Origin: UBA961 sp049426725
Lineage (GTDB): Bacteria; Bacteroidota; Ignavibacteria; Kapaibacteriales; UBA961
Assembly (NCBI GenBank): GCA_049426725.1
Contig: JBMSYN010000019.1
Span: forward strand, 1-42,513
DNA length: 42,513 nucleotides
Direction of reading: 5' to 3'
In this document: positions 16,683 to 26,200 of the stretch, piece after piece
How positions within the stretch are numbered: the first letter of the stretch is position 1
Layout of the letters: every line of letters starts with the position of its first letter
Made by a program: the position numbers and the translations under genes
The notes under the pieces: generated by a model
What the model was told of the DNA's origin: nothing
The model's database searches: none
The model's input: only the letters and a program-made list of their open reading frames with translations

Positions 16683-17126
16683 ATGCTGAAAGTTCAAATC
16701 ATGCAATGCGGAGATGTGGCCGGCACTTTGCCATTTTATGCAACTGAAGGTTCAGCAGGCATGGATATCACTGCTGCAATCATCGAGCCATGGAATCTGG
16801 AACCAGGAGCAATAGCACTCATACCAACGGGGATTGCAATTGCATTGCCTCAAGGATTTGAATGTCAAGTCCGCTCCCGTAGTGGTTTGGCGGCTAAGCA
16901 CGGAATTTTTGCACTAAATGCACCCGGAACAATTGATTCCGATTATCGAGGTGAAATCAAGGTTATCCTTGCAAATTCAGGCAAACAAGTGTATGCTATT
17001 CAGCCAGGTGAACGCATTGCGCAATTGGTGATTGCTAGATATGAAACAGTCAAATGGGAGCAAGTAAGCGAACTTTCTTCAACCGAACGAGGAGCGGGAG
17101 GTTTCGGAAGCACGGGTACCTTATAA
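16683..17126 (+). CDS. dut: dUTP diphosphatase (trimeric dUTPase)
   Basis: This 147-aa protein has all five dUTPase motifs: AGMDITA, RSRSGLA, GTIDSDYRGEI, GERIAQLVI and ERGAGGFGSTG. It hydrolyses dUTP to dUMP, keeping uracil out of DNA and feeding dTMP synthesis. I start at 16683, which has an AGGAAA sequence just before it; the longer frame open from 16557 runs back through rpmA and the terminator and lacks sense there. Confidence 0.95.
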   Translation: MLKVQIMQCGDVAGTLPFYATEGSAGMDITAAIIEPWNLEPGAIALIPTGIAIALPQGFECQVRSRSGLAAKHGIFALNAPGTIDSDYRGEIKVILANSGKQVYAIQPGERIAQLVIARYETVKWEQVSELSSTERGAGGFGSTGTL

Positions 17127-17135
17127 TTTTTCTTT

Positions 17136-17165
17136 TTGTCAATTCAAGAAATACCCGTACATTTG
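17136..17165 (+). promoter_or_regulatory. Bacteroidota-type promoter before the 57-aa gene, rpmE and rpsR
   Basis: TTG at 17136-17138, a 19-nt spacer and TACATTTG at 17158-17165 match the TTG / TAnnTTTG consensus exactly. Transcription would start near 17171, about 32 nt before the ATG at 17203. Confidence 0.7.
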
Positions 17166-17202
17166 CAATCCTGTTGTTTACATTTTTCTCTGCAGAATAC
17201 AC

Positions 17203-17376
17203 ATGGCAAAGAAGCAGACATTCGGCGATAAGATGAGCAAGAAGGCAGCTGCCTCATTCATCAATGTTCGCGTCATCAAGCCTTATCACACCGAGAAAGG
17301 CAATATGAAATACCTCGAACGCTTTGTAAGAGTCGGGGACTTGTCAGAAGTTGATAAAATTGACATTAACAGATAA
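17203..17376 (+). CDS. Small basic protein (57 aa) in a ribosomal-protein operon
   Basis: This short gene encodes a protein beginning MAKKQTFGDKMSKKAAAS and ending VDKIDINR. It is highly basic in its first third, with a likely beta-rich middle (FINVRVIKPY, MKYLERFVRV). I cannot name the family. The codons look real: it is preceded by a perfect Bacteroidota promoter, its stop is only 4 nt before rpmE, and it sits where small ribosome-associated proteins are often found. A role in or on the ribosome is inference. It is distinct from the unrelated Bacteroidota DUF4295-type small basic protein as I remember it, but I could not compare them. Confidence 0.75.
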   Translation: MAKKQTFGDKMSKKAAASFINVRVIKPYHTEKGNMKYLERFVRVGDLSEVDKIDINR

Positions 17377-17380
17377 TCAC

Positions 17381-17620
17381 ATGAAAAAGAATCTTCATCC
17401 CTATTATCATCAGGTTGAGATTGTCATGACAGACGGTACAGTCTATCATACTCGTTCCTGTTATAAAAGCGATCGCATGGTGCTTGAGATTGATTCCAAG
17501 AGCCATCCTTTTTTCACCGGCAAGCAAATGCTTGTTGACACAGCGGGACGCGTGGAGCGTTTCAATAAGCGCTTTGAAAAAACAAAGGCAATGAAAACTC
17601 AACCAGCCAAGGAAGGATAA
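17381..17620 (+). CDS. rpmE: 50S ribosomal protein L31, zinc-ligand-free form
   Basis: This 79-aa protein starts MKKNLHPYYHQVEIVMTDG and has the L31 core SHPFFTGKQMLVDTAGRVER followed by FNKRF. The usual zinc-binding form has CxC and CxxC; here only Cys27 remains and the second pair is replaced by Ser in DSKSHPFF, so it cannot bind zinc in the classical way. I use the ATG at 17381 rather than an upstream in-frame one at 17351, which lies inside the preceding gene. rpsR follows after 2 nt. Confidence 0.93.
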   Translation: MKKNLHPYYHQVEIVMTDGTVYHTRSCYKSDRMVLEIDSKSHPFFTGKQMLVDTAGRVERFNKRFEKTKAMKTQPAKEG

Positions 17621-17622
17621 TC

Positions 17623-17901
17623 ATGAGACAACAACCATTGAATGCGGTCAATAATCCATTTTTGGCCGGTAATCGCAATAAGAGAACCGTTACAAAGAAA
17701 AAAGTCAATCCAATGGGTCAAAGCCGTGTGATTGATTATTTGGAACCAAAGGCATTGCAACGTTTCATCAATGATCAGGGCAAGATTCTTCCTCGTCGTA
17801 TCACAGGTGTGACAGCAATTCAGCAGCGTCAGATTGCTCTTGCGATCAAATATGCTCGCCATTTGGCATTGATGCCATTTGTGAGCCAAGATGTGCGTTA
17901 A
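17623..17901 (+). CDS. rpsR: 30S ribosomal protein S18
   Basis: This 92-aa protein has the S18 core: VIDYLEPKALQRFINDQGKI, LPRRITGVTAIQQRQIALAI and KYARHLALMPF. It binds the platform of the small subunit next to S6. The first 28 residues are a basic extension (NKRTVTKKKVNPMG). A GGAAGGA ribosome-binding site overlaps the end of rpmE, and a strong terminator lies 20 nt downstream, closing the operon. Confidence 0.95.
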   Translation: MRQQPLNAVNNPFLAGNRNKRTVTKKKVNPMGQSRVIDYLEPKALQRFINDQGKILPRRITGVTAIQQRQIALAIKYARHLALMPFVSQDVR

Positions 17902-17920
17902 CATATCATGAAAATTATTG

Positions 17921-17951
17921 AAAGGACATGATCATATCATGTCCTTTTTTT
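17921..17951 (+). terminator. Rho-independent terminator after rpsR
   Basis: A perfect 12-bp stem (17921-17932 against 17936-17947) with a 3-nt loop runs into a T tract to 17951. Confidence 0.9.
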
Positions 17952-17989
17952 ATTTTGACCTCCCATATTTATTGATTCTACAGTGAGTG

Positions 17990-19048
17990 ATGGCTGAACA
18001 AGAAATAGACATAGTACCTGAAATTCAAGCAGCCGCTTCTCGAAAGGAATATTTCGAGTTGAGCAAGCATACAACCTTGCAATACATTGTGTATGCGGCA
18101 ATGATAGTATCTGTTGTGTCATTCTTGCATATCGTGATTGCAATGCCACTCATGGATGTATTCTTCACAAGCTTCATGCATGCCGATGTTGCTTCCGATG
18201 GAGAAGTGCTTGAATATCGCATTGCGGAAGGTGCTCCCAAAGATGAAATCGTGACAAATCTTTTTACCAATTGGGGAATAGTTGAGCGTATAGCCGGGAT
18301 GGAGAATGAGCCAAACAAAATGCGTATTGCAAGATATTTATTCAATCCTACCCTTGCTTTATTGCCTTTGATTCTTTTCATAGGAGTTGCAATCAGTTCT
18401 TATGTTGTGTCATTCCTGCCCAAAAGCATAGGATTATTGCGACAAAAGATTCAAAGAGAAATCATGAATATGCTTGATACGATTTCTATTTCTTTATATG
18501 GTGAACACACTGATGCAGAAATCTTGGAATTACGCAAGAGAGTAGTCGACGCTGATATTCGTGATTTGCATGATCTCGCAAAAGAATATAAAATTTCAGT
18601 TGATGAAATGAAGAATTTGCAAGGTGCCTTGTTATGGCAGGAAGCAACAAGTCCTTTTGAATCGTTCATTCGTACGCAAGTGGCTTTGCAATTTTACATG
18701 CGCTCATATTTTTCCATTCAATATTCAAATGCAATTCTTGGAATGGTATATATGGGTGCGGCTGTGCTAATCATTATCATTGGTATTCGTGGTCTGAAAT
18801 TCATACCATCAAGCGAACCTTCAATCATTCTCTTTGCCCTTAGTTTGGAGTTCATTCTCTTGATTGTGTATGCAATCATGTTGATTTTCTCACCCAAGGA
18901 AGATGAACGAGAGCAAACAACTGCAGGTGGACAGGAAGCCGGAATATTTTCGATGTTTGGTGGAGGAACGCAAGATGCCTCAAAGGCAGAGGTGGAATCC
19001 TTATTGAAGATATTCTTGAAACAACCACCAGATAATAAGAAAAAGTAA
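17990..19048 (+). CDS. Four-helix membrane protein of unknown function (352 aa)
   Basis: I do not recognise this protein. Four hydrophobic segments are visible: about residues 30-60 and 125-150 (FNPTLALLPLILFIGVAISS), then a cytoplasmic or periplasmic helical region of about 85 residues (150-240, rich in charged residues, ELRKRVVDADIRDLHDLAKE), and two more at about 250-270 and 280-305. The C-tail is Gly/Gln/Lys-rich. The ATG at 17990 is chosen over an adjacent GTG. It is flanked by terminators on both sides, so it is a single-gene transcript. The loop between helices 2 and 3 could be a coiled coil. Confidence 0.75.
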   Translation: MAEQEIDIVPEIQAAASRKEYFELSKHTTLQYIVYAAMIVSVVSFLHIVIAMPLMDVFFTSFMHADVASDGEVLEYRIAEGAPKDEIVTNLFTNWGIVERIAGMENEPNKMRIARYLFNPTLALLPLILFIGVAISSYVVSFLPKSIGLLRQKIQREIMNMLDTISISLYGEHTDAEILELRKRVVDADIRDLHDLAKEYKISVDEMKNLQGALLWQEATSPFESFIRTQVALQFYMRSYFSIQYSNAILGMVYMGAAVLIIIIGIRGLKFIPSSEPSIILFALSLEFILLIVYAIMLIFSPKEDEREQTTAGGQEAGIFSMFGGGTQDASKAEVESLLKIFLKQPPDNKKK

Positions 19049-19070
19049 CCCGTCAATTGACGGGTTTTTT
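19047..19070 (+). terminator. Rho-independent terminator after the 352-aa gene
   Basis: A perfect palindrome (19047-19056 against 19057-19066, AACCCGTCAA) is followed by T residues to 19070. Confidence 0.85.
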
Positions 19071-19133
19071 ATTGGAACTGATTCATGAAGGGAATCGTTC
19101 TAAATGTATCATTCACTTTCATACAATCAGATC

Positions 19134-19721
19134 ATGCAAAATGTCATCAAATTTTCGATGCTCCTCGCATCTTTCGGAGTAATGATTATGTCAACTATTG
19201 GTTGCACTGCAGAAGAACGAACAACAAAGGGCGGTTCCATTCATCAGTTTACGATGAAGAATATTGATGGTGTTGCGACACCTTTATCTAATTATCGAGG
19301 TAAAGTTGTTCTCATCGTCAATGTTGCATCGCAGTGTGGTTATACAAGACAATACGCAAATCTTGAGGCATTGCATACATCAATGGCTGCAAAAGGATTG
19401 AGCATCTTGGGTTTTCCGGCAAACAATTTTGGCGGACAAGAGCCGGGCACAAATCAAGAAATCAAAGAATTCTGCTCAACAAAATTCAATGTGACTTTCG
19501 ACATGTTTGAAAAAATCTCTGTAAAGGGATCAGATAAACATCCATTGTATGCATTCCTTACTTCCGGCGGTGGCAATGGTGATTTGTCAGGTGAAGTTGG
19601 ATGGAACTTTGAAAAATTTCTTGTTGATAAAGAAGGAAAAGTCGTGAAGCGCTTCAAATCCGGCGTAGATCCAATGTCAGATGAATTGATGAAAGCAATT
19701 GAGCAAGAATTAGCAAAGTAA
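19134..19721 (+). CDS. Glutathione peroxidase family lipoprotein
   Basis: This 195-aa protein has a lipoprotein signal peptide with lipobox STIGC (Cys24 from the chosen start) and then a complete glutathione peroxidase/thiol peroxidase fold. Key residues are the Cys in NVASQCGYT (Cys rather than selenocysteine), the Gln in FPANNFGGQEP and the Trp-Asn of VGWNFEKFL. It reduces hydroperoxides, in bacteria generally with thioredoxin. I start at 19134 because the preceding ten residues add only a polar extension to the signal peptide; 19104 is possible. It converges on ruvB with a 19-bp gap. Confidence 0.9.
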   Translation: MQNVIKFSMLLASFGVMIMSTIGCTAEERTTKGGSIHQFTMKNIDGVATPLSNYRGKVVLIVNVASQCGYTRQYANLEALHTSMAAKGLSILGFPANNFGGQEPGTNQEIKEFCSTKFNVTFDMFEKISVKGSDKHPLYAFLTSGGGNGDLSGEVGWNFEKFLVDKEGKVVKRFKSGVDPMSDELMKAIEQELAK

Positions 19722-19740
19722 ATCGCGAAATCAGGGTTGA

Positions 19741-20772
19741 TCAATCAAACAAAGCTTGATCTGATCGACCCTCTTTTCCAAAATGCTTATAACATAAAGC
19801 AGTTGCCTCACGACCTCTTTGTGTTCTCTGAAGAAATCCTTGTTGAATCAAAAATGGTTCATATACTTCCTCCAATGTTCCGGCTTCTTCTCCAACGGCT
19901 ACTGCCAAAGTGCCAACTCCAACCGGGCCTCCATTGAATTTGTCGATGATGGCAAGCAAAATGCGCTTGTCCATTTCATCCAAACCATATTCATCCACTT
20001 CCAATGCAGATAAAGCTATATGAGCAATTTCTTTTGTGATTGTTCCTTTGCCTTTTATCTCGGCAAAGTCTCTTGTTCTTCTCAATAATCTATTTGCAAT
20101 GCGCGGGGTACCTCGTGATCTACGGGAAATTTCATGAGCTCCTTCTTCATCAATTGGAACATTCAGAATTCCTGCAGAACGCACAATGACATGATAGAGA
20201 TCTTCATGGGAATAATAATCCAATCTACTCACAACGCCAAAACGAGAACGAAGAGGAGCGGTTAGCAATCCGGCTCTAGTTGTGGCACCAACCAATGTGA
20301 ATCGTGGTATGGTGATTTGAACGGATCTTGCCGCCGGACCAGACTCAATCATGATATCGAGCACATAGTCTTCCATCGCAGAATACAAATATTCTTCAAT
20401 CACAGGAGAAAGTCTGTGAATCTCATCAATGAATAAAATATCCCCTTCTTTGAGATTTGTCAATAAACCTGCAAGATCACCGGGCTTCTCCAAAACAGGT
20501 CCGGATGTTGTTTTAATCTCTGCTCGCATTTCATGGGCTATGATATGACTGAGTGTGGTTTTACCTAAACCAGGAGGACCGGTCAAAAGTACATGATCCA
20601 ATGCCTCACCGCGATTTCTTGCGGCAGCAATGAATACCTTCAAATTATCCACGATTTTTGCCTGACCAGTGAAATCGTCAAATGAGGAAGGACGCAATGT
20701 AATGTCATGTTCTTCCTCATGACTGCGCTGTGAGCTTACGATGTCTGATTGACGTTCCATGTGCTTTGCCAT
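19741..20772 (-). CDS. ruvB: Holliday junction branch migration ATPase RuvB
   Basis: This 343-aa protein is a full RuvB. Walker A is GPPGLGKTT, Walker B is FIDEIHRL, sensor/arginine-finger region is VGATTRAGLLTAPLRSRFG, and the C-terminal winged-helix domain (GGPVGVGTLAVAVGEEAGTL) is intact. RuvB hexamers drive branch migration with RuvA; neither ruvA nor ruvC is in the window. It is divergent from fbp across 148 bp that may hold promoters for both. Confidence 0.97.
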   Translation of the reverse strand: MAKHMERQSDIVSSQRSHEEEHDITLRPSSFDDFTGQAKIVDNLKVFIAAARNRGEALDHVLLTGPPGLGKTTLSHIIAHEMRAEIKTTSGPVLEKPGDLAGLLTNLKEGDILFIDEIHRLSPVIEEYLYSAMEDYVLDIMIESGPAARSVQITIPRFTLVGATTRAGLLTAPLRSRFGVVSRLDYYSHEDLYHVIVRSAGILNVPIDEEGAHEISRRSRGTPRIANRLLRRTRDFAEIKGKGTITKEIAHIALSALEVDEYGLDEMDKRILLAIIDKFNGGPVGVGTLAVAVGEEAGTLEEVYEPFLIQQGFLQRTQRGREATALCYKHFGKEGRSDQALFD

Positions 20773-20920
20773 GAGCAGTTGATGAATTATTTGTCAGAAT
20801 GATTCTTCTCCTTTGCAATCAAGCATCGGATTGGTAATTTTCGATTCAATGTAGGCATTGAAGTTGCAAATTAAAACTTAACGATGCCATACTAAAGACT
20901 TTTGTTTTGGTGGAAGTACA

Positions 20921-21940
20921 ATGTCATTTATCAAGGTGTCTCGGCTTGTGACCATTGAACGGCATATTGCCGAGGAGCAACAGTATCATCCGTCTGCAAC
21001 CGGGGAATATTCACGATTATTGAGAGATTTGACTCTTGCCCTGAGAATCATTGCCCGCGATGTGAGAAGAGCGGGTTTGAATGATATTCTCGGAATCACG
21101 GATTCCATGAATATTCATGGCGAAACTGTCAAAAAGCTTGATGAATTTGCAAATGAAGTGATCTTCAGAGCAATGGATCATGGTGGACATCTCTGCGTGA
21201 TGGCTTCTGAAGAATCTGATGGCATCATCAAAATTCCCGATGAATATGCCAAAGGTAAATATGTTCTTCTCTTTGATCCGCTTGATGGCTCTTCCAATAT
21301 CGATGTGAACACAACAATCGGCACTATCTTCTCAATCTATAGACGATTGGATCCGCAATCAATCGAAGATGGTGATGAACGTGATGTATTGCAACCGGGC
21401 TATAAGCAAGTTGCTGCCGGATACGCGTGCTATGGAAGTGCAACGACTTTGGTTTATACTTCCGGTCATGGTGTTGATGTGTTTACCTATGATCAAACCA
21501 TTGGTGATTTTCTTCTCACACATGAAAAAGTGCGCATGCCAAAGCAAGGGAAAATCTATAGCGTGAATGAAGGTAATTATTCTTTGTGGTCTGATGGCAT
21601 GAAACGATATATCGATCACTTGAAACAACATCCTTCCGGCAAACAATATTCATTACGATATATTGGAACTGCCGTTGCTGATATTCATCGCACGCTGCAT
21701 TATGGTGGAATCTTTATGTATCCCGCCGATGCAAAACACCCAACCGGCAAATTGCGATTGCTTTATGAGTTAAATCCTCTTGCAATGATTATTGAACAAG
21801 CGGGTGGTAGAGCAAGTGATGGCATCAATAGAATTTTGGATATCATACCCACTGACATACATCAGAGATCTCAGGCATTTATGGGTTCTGAACAGGATGT
21901 ATTGGAAGTTGAGTTATTCTTGAATGGACAATATTCTTGA
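20921..21940 (+). CDS. fbp: Fructose-1,6-bisphosphatase, class 1
   Basis: This 339-aa protein has the class 1 FBPase metal site LLFDPLDGSSNIDVN, an early EVIFRAMDHGG segment, the SEESD metal ligands and the C-terminal KLRLLYELNPLAMIIEQAGG. It removes the 1-phosphate of fructose-1,6-bisphosphate in gluconeogenesis. The N-terminus (SFIKVSRLVTIERHIAEEQ) is the usual one. Its stop codon abuts the queA stop with no gap. No strong TTG/TAnnTTTG promoter is visible upstream. Confidence 0.96.
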   Translation: MSFIKVSRLVTIERHIAEEQQYHPSATGEYSRLLRDLTLALRIIARDVRRAGLNDILGITDSMNIHGETVKKLDEFANEVIFRAMDHGGHLCVMASEESDGIIKIPDEYAKGKYVLLFDPLDGSSNIDVNTTIGTIFSIYRRLDPQSIEDGDERDVLQPGYKQVAAGYACYGSATTLVYTSGHGVDVFTYDQTIGDFLLTHEKVRMPKQGKIYSVNEGNYSLWSDGMKRYIDHLKQHPSGKQYSLRYIGTAVADIHRTLHYGGIFMYPADAKHPTGKLRLLYELNPLAMIIEQAGGRASDGINRILDIIPTDIHQRSQAFMGSEQDVLEVELFLNGQYS

Positions 21941-23167
21941 TTAATGCCACAATAGGGAAGAATCACCATAACTTAGAAATCGATAGTCATTGTCAAGAGC
22001 GCTTTGATATGCTGCTTTCCATCTCTCGATTCCCAAAAATGATGAAACCAAAAAGAGTAATGTACTTTCAGGTTGATGAAAATTCGTGATTAATCCTTCT
22101 ATCAATCCCCATTGATAACCTGGTACAATCATCAACTGAGTTTCGCCTTCAATTGTTTGCAACTTGTGATGCTCCATCCATCGCAAGATGGCAGAATATG
22201 AATCTTGTGGTGTAACAGCATGTTCGAATAAGTCATATACATCCCATTGTCCAAGACAAAACTCACCTGATTTCCAAGCCGGAAAGTCTGGATTCATCAA
22301 TCCAACACCAAACCAATACAGCGATTCCATTGTCCTGCAAGATGTAGTGCCAACTGCAATGCAAGCTCCTCTTTGCTCTTGCAAAAAGAAATCGCGTGTA
22401 TGCTTTATGACTTCCTTTCTTACTATGATTCTTTCAGAATGCATGGAAAAATCTTCAACTGCTTCGGCATCGAATGGTTTGAATGTGCCAAGTCCAACAT
22501 GCAATGTCACTTCTTCGATTGCTATATGCTGTTCTTTCAATCGATTGATCACATTATCCGTAAAGTGTAAACCTGCTGTTGGTGCTGCCACAGATCCATC
22601 TTCTTTTGCATATACCGTTTGATATCGTTCTTCATCGGATTCTTCTGCTTCTCTATTAAGATATGGCGGAAGTGGGATTTTCCCGATTTCTTCCAAGATA
22701 TGAGCAAGCGTCACATCACCATTCCATTCCAATGAAATCACGGCATCCATGCCTGATTTTTCCAATACATGAATTCTGAGATGATGCACTTGATCCATTG
22801 TTGATAGTATCATTCCGGTGGATATTTTTTTTCCTCCGATGATACAATTCCATTTGCTAATACCGATATGCATCATTGCATCTGCAGCACCTCCATTACT
22901 TGGCTCCGTGAGAAGTACTTCTGCAAAGCCGCCGGTTTCTTTCAAGCAAGGAATGCGGGCATGAATCACTTTGGAAACATTCACGAACATGAGTGAATGT
23001 TCAGGGAGAAATTCGGGAATATCATAAAAGTGACGATGAATGAATGCTCCTCCATCTTTTGGAGCAATCAATAATTTGCTCTGATCCCTTTCCGGCAATG
23101 GATAGACTGCTATGCGATCTTCCGGGAGTATATAATCAACTGTTTTAGGATCGAATGATTGTTTCAT
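21941..23167 (-). CDS. queA: tRNA preQ1(34) S-adenosylmethionine ribosyltransferase-isomerase QueA
   Basis: This 408-aa protein matches QueA from the N-terminal YILPEDRIAVYPLPERDQSK through YQTVYAKEDGSVAAPTAGLH to the LITNFHQPESTLLFLVSSF segment. It transfers and isomerises the ribose of SAM onto preQ1 at tRNA position 34 to make epoxyqueuosine. Family members are near 345 aa; this one is longer, with an insertion around residues 280-330 (WFGVGLMNPDFPAWKSG). It follows the nrdJ terminator and may have its own promoter. Confidence 0.95.
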   Translation of the reverse strand: MKQSFDPKTVDYILPEDRIAVYPLPERDQSKLLIAPKDGGAFIHRHFYDIPEFLPEHSLMFVNVSKVIHARIPCLKETGGFAEVLLTEPSNGGAADAMMHIGISKWNCIIGGKKISTGMILSTMDQVHHLRIHVLEKSGMDAVISLEWNGDVTLAHILEEIGKIPLPPYLNREAEESDEERYQTVYAKEDGSVAAPTAGLHFTDNVINRLKEQHIAIEEVTLHVGLGTFKPFDAEAVEDFSMHSERIIVRKEVIKHTRDFFLQEQRGACIAVGTTSCRTMESLYWFGVGLMNPDFPAWKSGEFCLGQWDVYDLFEHAVTPQDSYSAILRWMEHHKLQTIEGETQLMIVPGYQWGLIEGLITNFHQPESTLLFLVSSFLGIERWKAAYQSALDNDYRFLSYGDSSLLWH

Positions 23168-23180
23168 GATGATACTACAA

Positions 23181-23206
23181 AAAAGCCCTGATATTCATCA
23201 GGGCTT
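23181..23206 (-). terminator. Rho-independent terminator after nrdJ
   Basis: A perfect 10-bp stem (23183-23192 against 23197-23206, AAGCCCTGAT) with a 4-nt loop is followed on the minus strand by a T tract reaching to about 23180. It separates nrdJ from queA. Confidence 0.85.
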
Positions 23207-23230
23207 ACATTCGAAATATGTCATACTTTT

Positions 23231-26200
23231 TTATGAGCAGCCGCTTGTCGTTCCGCAATCTTCACAAACAGTACATGAACCATTTCTCTTGACGCGCATG
23301 GAACTGCATGTTGAACATTGCTCGCCTGTATAGCCTTTTGCTTTGGCTTCGAACACTTTCTGTGTTCCATTACCGGCTGCAACTTTCACTTTTGCGACAG
23401 CGCTTGCCATCTCGGGTTCAGTGACTTCAATCACTTTCTTATTTGCTTTTGCAGTGATCATAGGATTACCTGCAGGTGAAGTTGTTTTGGCAACTTCATC
23501 AACTGCTTGCACATGAACAAAGTCCGTGCGATTCAAATAATCATAACCGAGTGAACGGAAGATATAATCGAGCACTGATGTTGCATTCTTGATTGCATCA
23601 TGACCTTGGACTGGACCTGCGGGTTCAAAACGAGTAAAGGTGAATGTATCAACCAATTCTTCGAGTGGAATTCCATATTGCAATGCTTTTGAAGCCAATA
23701 CTGCAAAGCAATTTAACAGTCCTTTAAATGAAGCACCTTCTTTGTACATGTCGATGAAGATTTCTCCGAGTGTTCCATCTTCGAATTCGCCTGTGCGAAG
23801 GAATACTTTGTGTCCACCAACATTCCCTTCACGAACGAATCCACGACGCTTTTTGGGTAATCTTCTTCGTTCTGCTCTGTGATATACTCTCTCAACGATG
23901 CGTTCTTGTACATCTTTGGGACCGAGTGTTTCATCGAGAGTATGTTCATCACCCAATACTATTACCTCATCGAGATCTTCATCATTGGATGCATTGAGTG
24001 GTTGTGACAATTTGGAGCCATCACGATAAAGTGCAATTGCCTTTACGCCTGTTTTCCAAGCTTCGTGATACACTTCGCCGATTTCATTGACTTTTGCTTC
24101 AGCCGGCATATTCACGGTCTTGGAAATCGCACCGGAAATGAAAGGTTGTGCAGCTGCCATCATGCGAACATGTGCCATGTGTTGAATATAGCGCTTACCT
24201 TTTTTACCGCATTTGTTTGCGCAATCAAAAATTGCAAGATGCTCATCTTTGAGATGTGGTGCACCTTCAATGGTCATTGTTCCACAGATGAAATCATTTG
24301 CCATTTCAATTTGATCTTTGCTGAAACCTAATTCTTTGAGCATGTCAAAGGAATAATCATTGAGTTGTTCATCGGTGAAGCCAAGAGACTTGCAGAATTC
24401 CTCGCCGAATGTCCATTTGTTGAATGCGAATTTGACATCAAATACATTGTCCAATTGACTTTCTACGGCTTCAATTTTTTCATCGGTGAAGCCTTTTTCT
24501 TTCAGACTTTGCTTATTGATTCCGGGACATCCAATCAATGTGCCATGTCCTTTGCAATATTTTTCGATGTCTTCGATTTGTGATTCGGAATAACCAAGAT
24601 TCACCAATGCCTTATGCACAGATTGATTCACAATCTTGAAATATCCGCCACCAGCCAATTTTTTGAATTTCACGATTGCAAAATCCGGCTCAATGCCTGT
24701 TGTATCGCAATCCATCACGAGTCCGATCGTACCTGTTGGGGCAATAACTGAAACTTGTGCATTGCGATAACCAAATTCTTCACCGAGTGCGAGCGCTTTA
24801 TCCCATGCTTGCTGTGCTGCTTCTATCAATTCTTCGGAAACGAATGTAGAATCTATTCCCACAGGGAAAATTGTCAATGCTTCATAATCGGCATTTGGTG
24901 AATTATATGCTGCGAGCCTGTGATTACGAATCACGCGGAGCATGTGATCTTTATTTGCTTCATAACGTGGGAATGGATTGACATCGCGTGCCATTTCTGC
25001 ACTTGCGGCATAGGATTCGCCTGTCATGATTGCAGTGATAGCTCCACACATCGCCAATGCTTCCGGTGAATCATACGGTATGCCATTGATCATGAGGATT
25101 GTGCCGAGATTGGCATAACCCAAACCGAGCGTACGGAAATCATAGCTGCGTTGTGCGATATTCTTTGAAGGGAAATGCGCCATCAATACTGAAATCTCAA
25201 GCACGATGGTCCATAATCTGGTTGCATGACGGAAATCATCAATGCGGAAAGTCCCATCTTCATCAATGAATGTACCAAGATTCAGACTTGCAAGATTGCA
25301 GGCTGTATCATCAAGGAACATGTATTCAGAACATGGATTGGAACCATTGATTCGACCATCAACCGGACAGGTATGCCATTCATTGATGGTGGTGTCATAT
25401 TGCAAACCGGGATCTGCTGATTTCCAAGCACTGAGATTGATTTTATTCCAAAGATCGCGTGCCTTCACTGTACGTGCAATGCCCTTGCTTGTGCGCCATG
25501 TGAGATTCCAATCTTCATCATTCTCAACTGCATTCATGAATGCATTTGTGACGCGTACTGAATTATTGGAATTCTGACCACTTACAGTGATATATGCCTC
25601 TGATTCATAATGCGTGTCGAATGTTTCAAAATTGAGCGAGGTGAATCCTTGCTCAACAAGTGAAAGAACTCGATGAATATAACTCATTGGTACACCGCGA
25701 TGCAATGCATTTTGGATGAGTGTATTCAAGCGTTCATTGACTTTGCGATCGGTGCCATTGGCTGTGGCTTCATCAACGATTGCTTTCAAAAATGTGGACG
25801 ATACCTTGGAGCCTGCAACGAGGGATGCTACTTTGTCCTCTTCACGAGCTTTCCATTCAATAAACTCCTCTATGTCCGGGTGATCAATGTCTACAATCAC
25901 CATTTTGGCTGCACGCCTTGTGGTTCCTCCTGATTTGATCGCTCCGGCCGCCCTGTCGAAGATCTTGAGGAAACTCATTAAGCCGGAAGAGTTACCTCCT
26001 CCGGACAATTTCTCGCCCTTGCCACGCAAATTCGAAAAGTTCGAACCTGTGCCAGAGCCATATTTGAAGATGCGGGCTTCACGAGTGACCAAATCGAAAA
26101 TGCCCCCCTCATTCACCAAATCATCACTGACTGATTGAATAAAGCAAGCATGCGCTTGTGCACGTGAATAAGCATCTTGTGAAAGTGTCAATTTGCCAGA

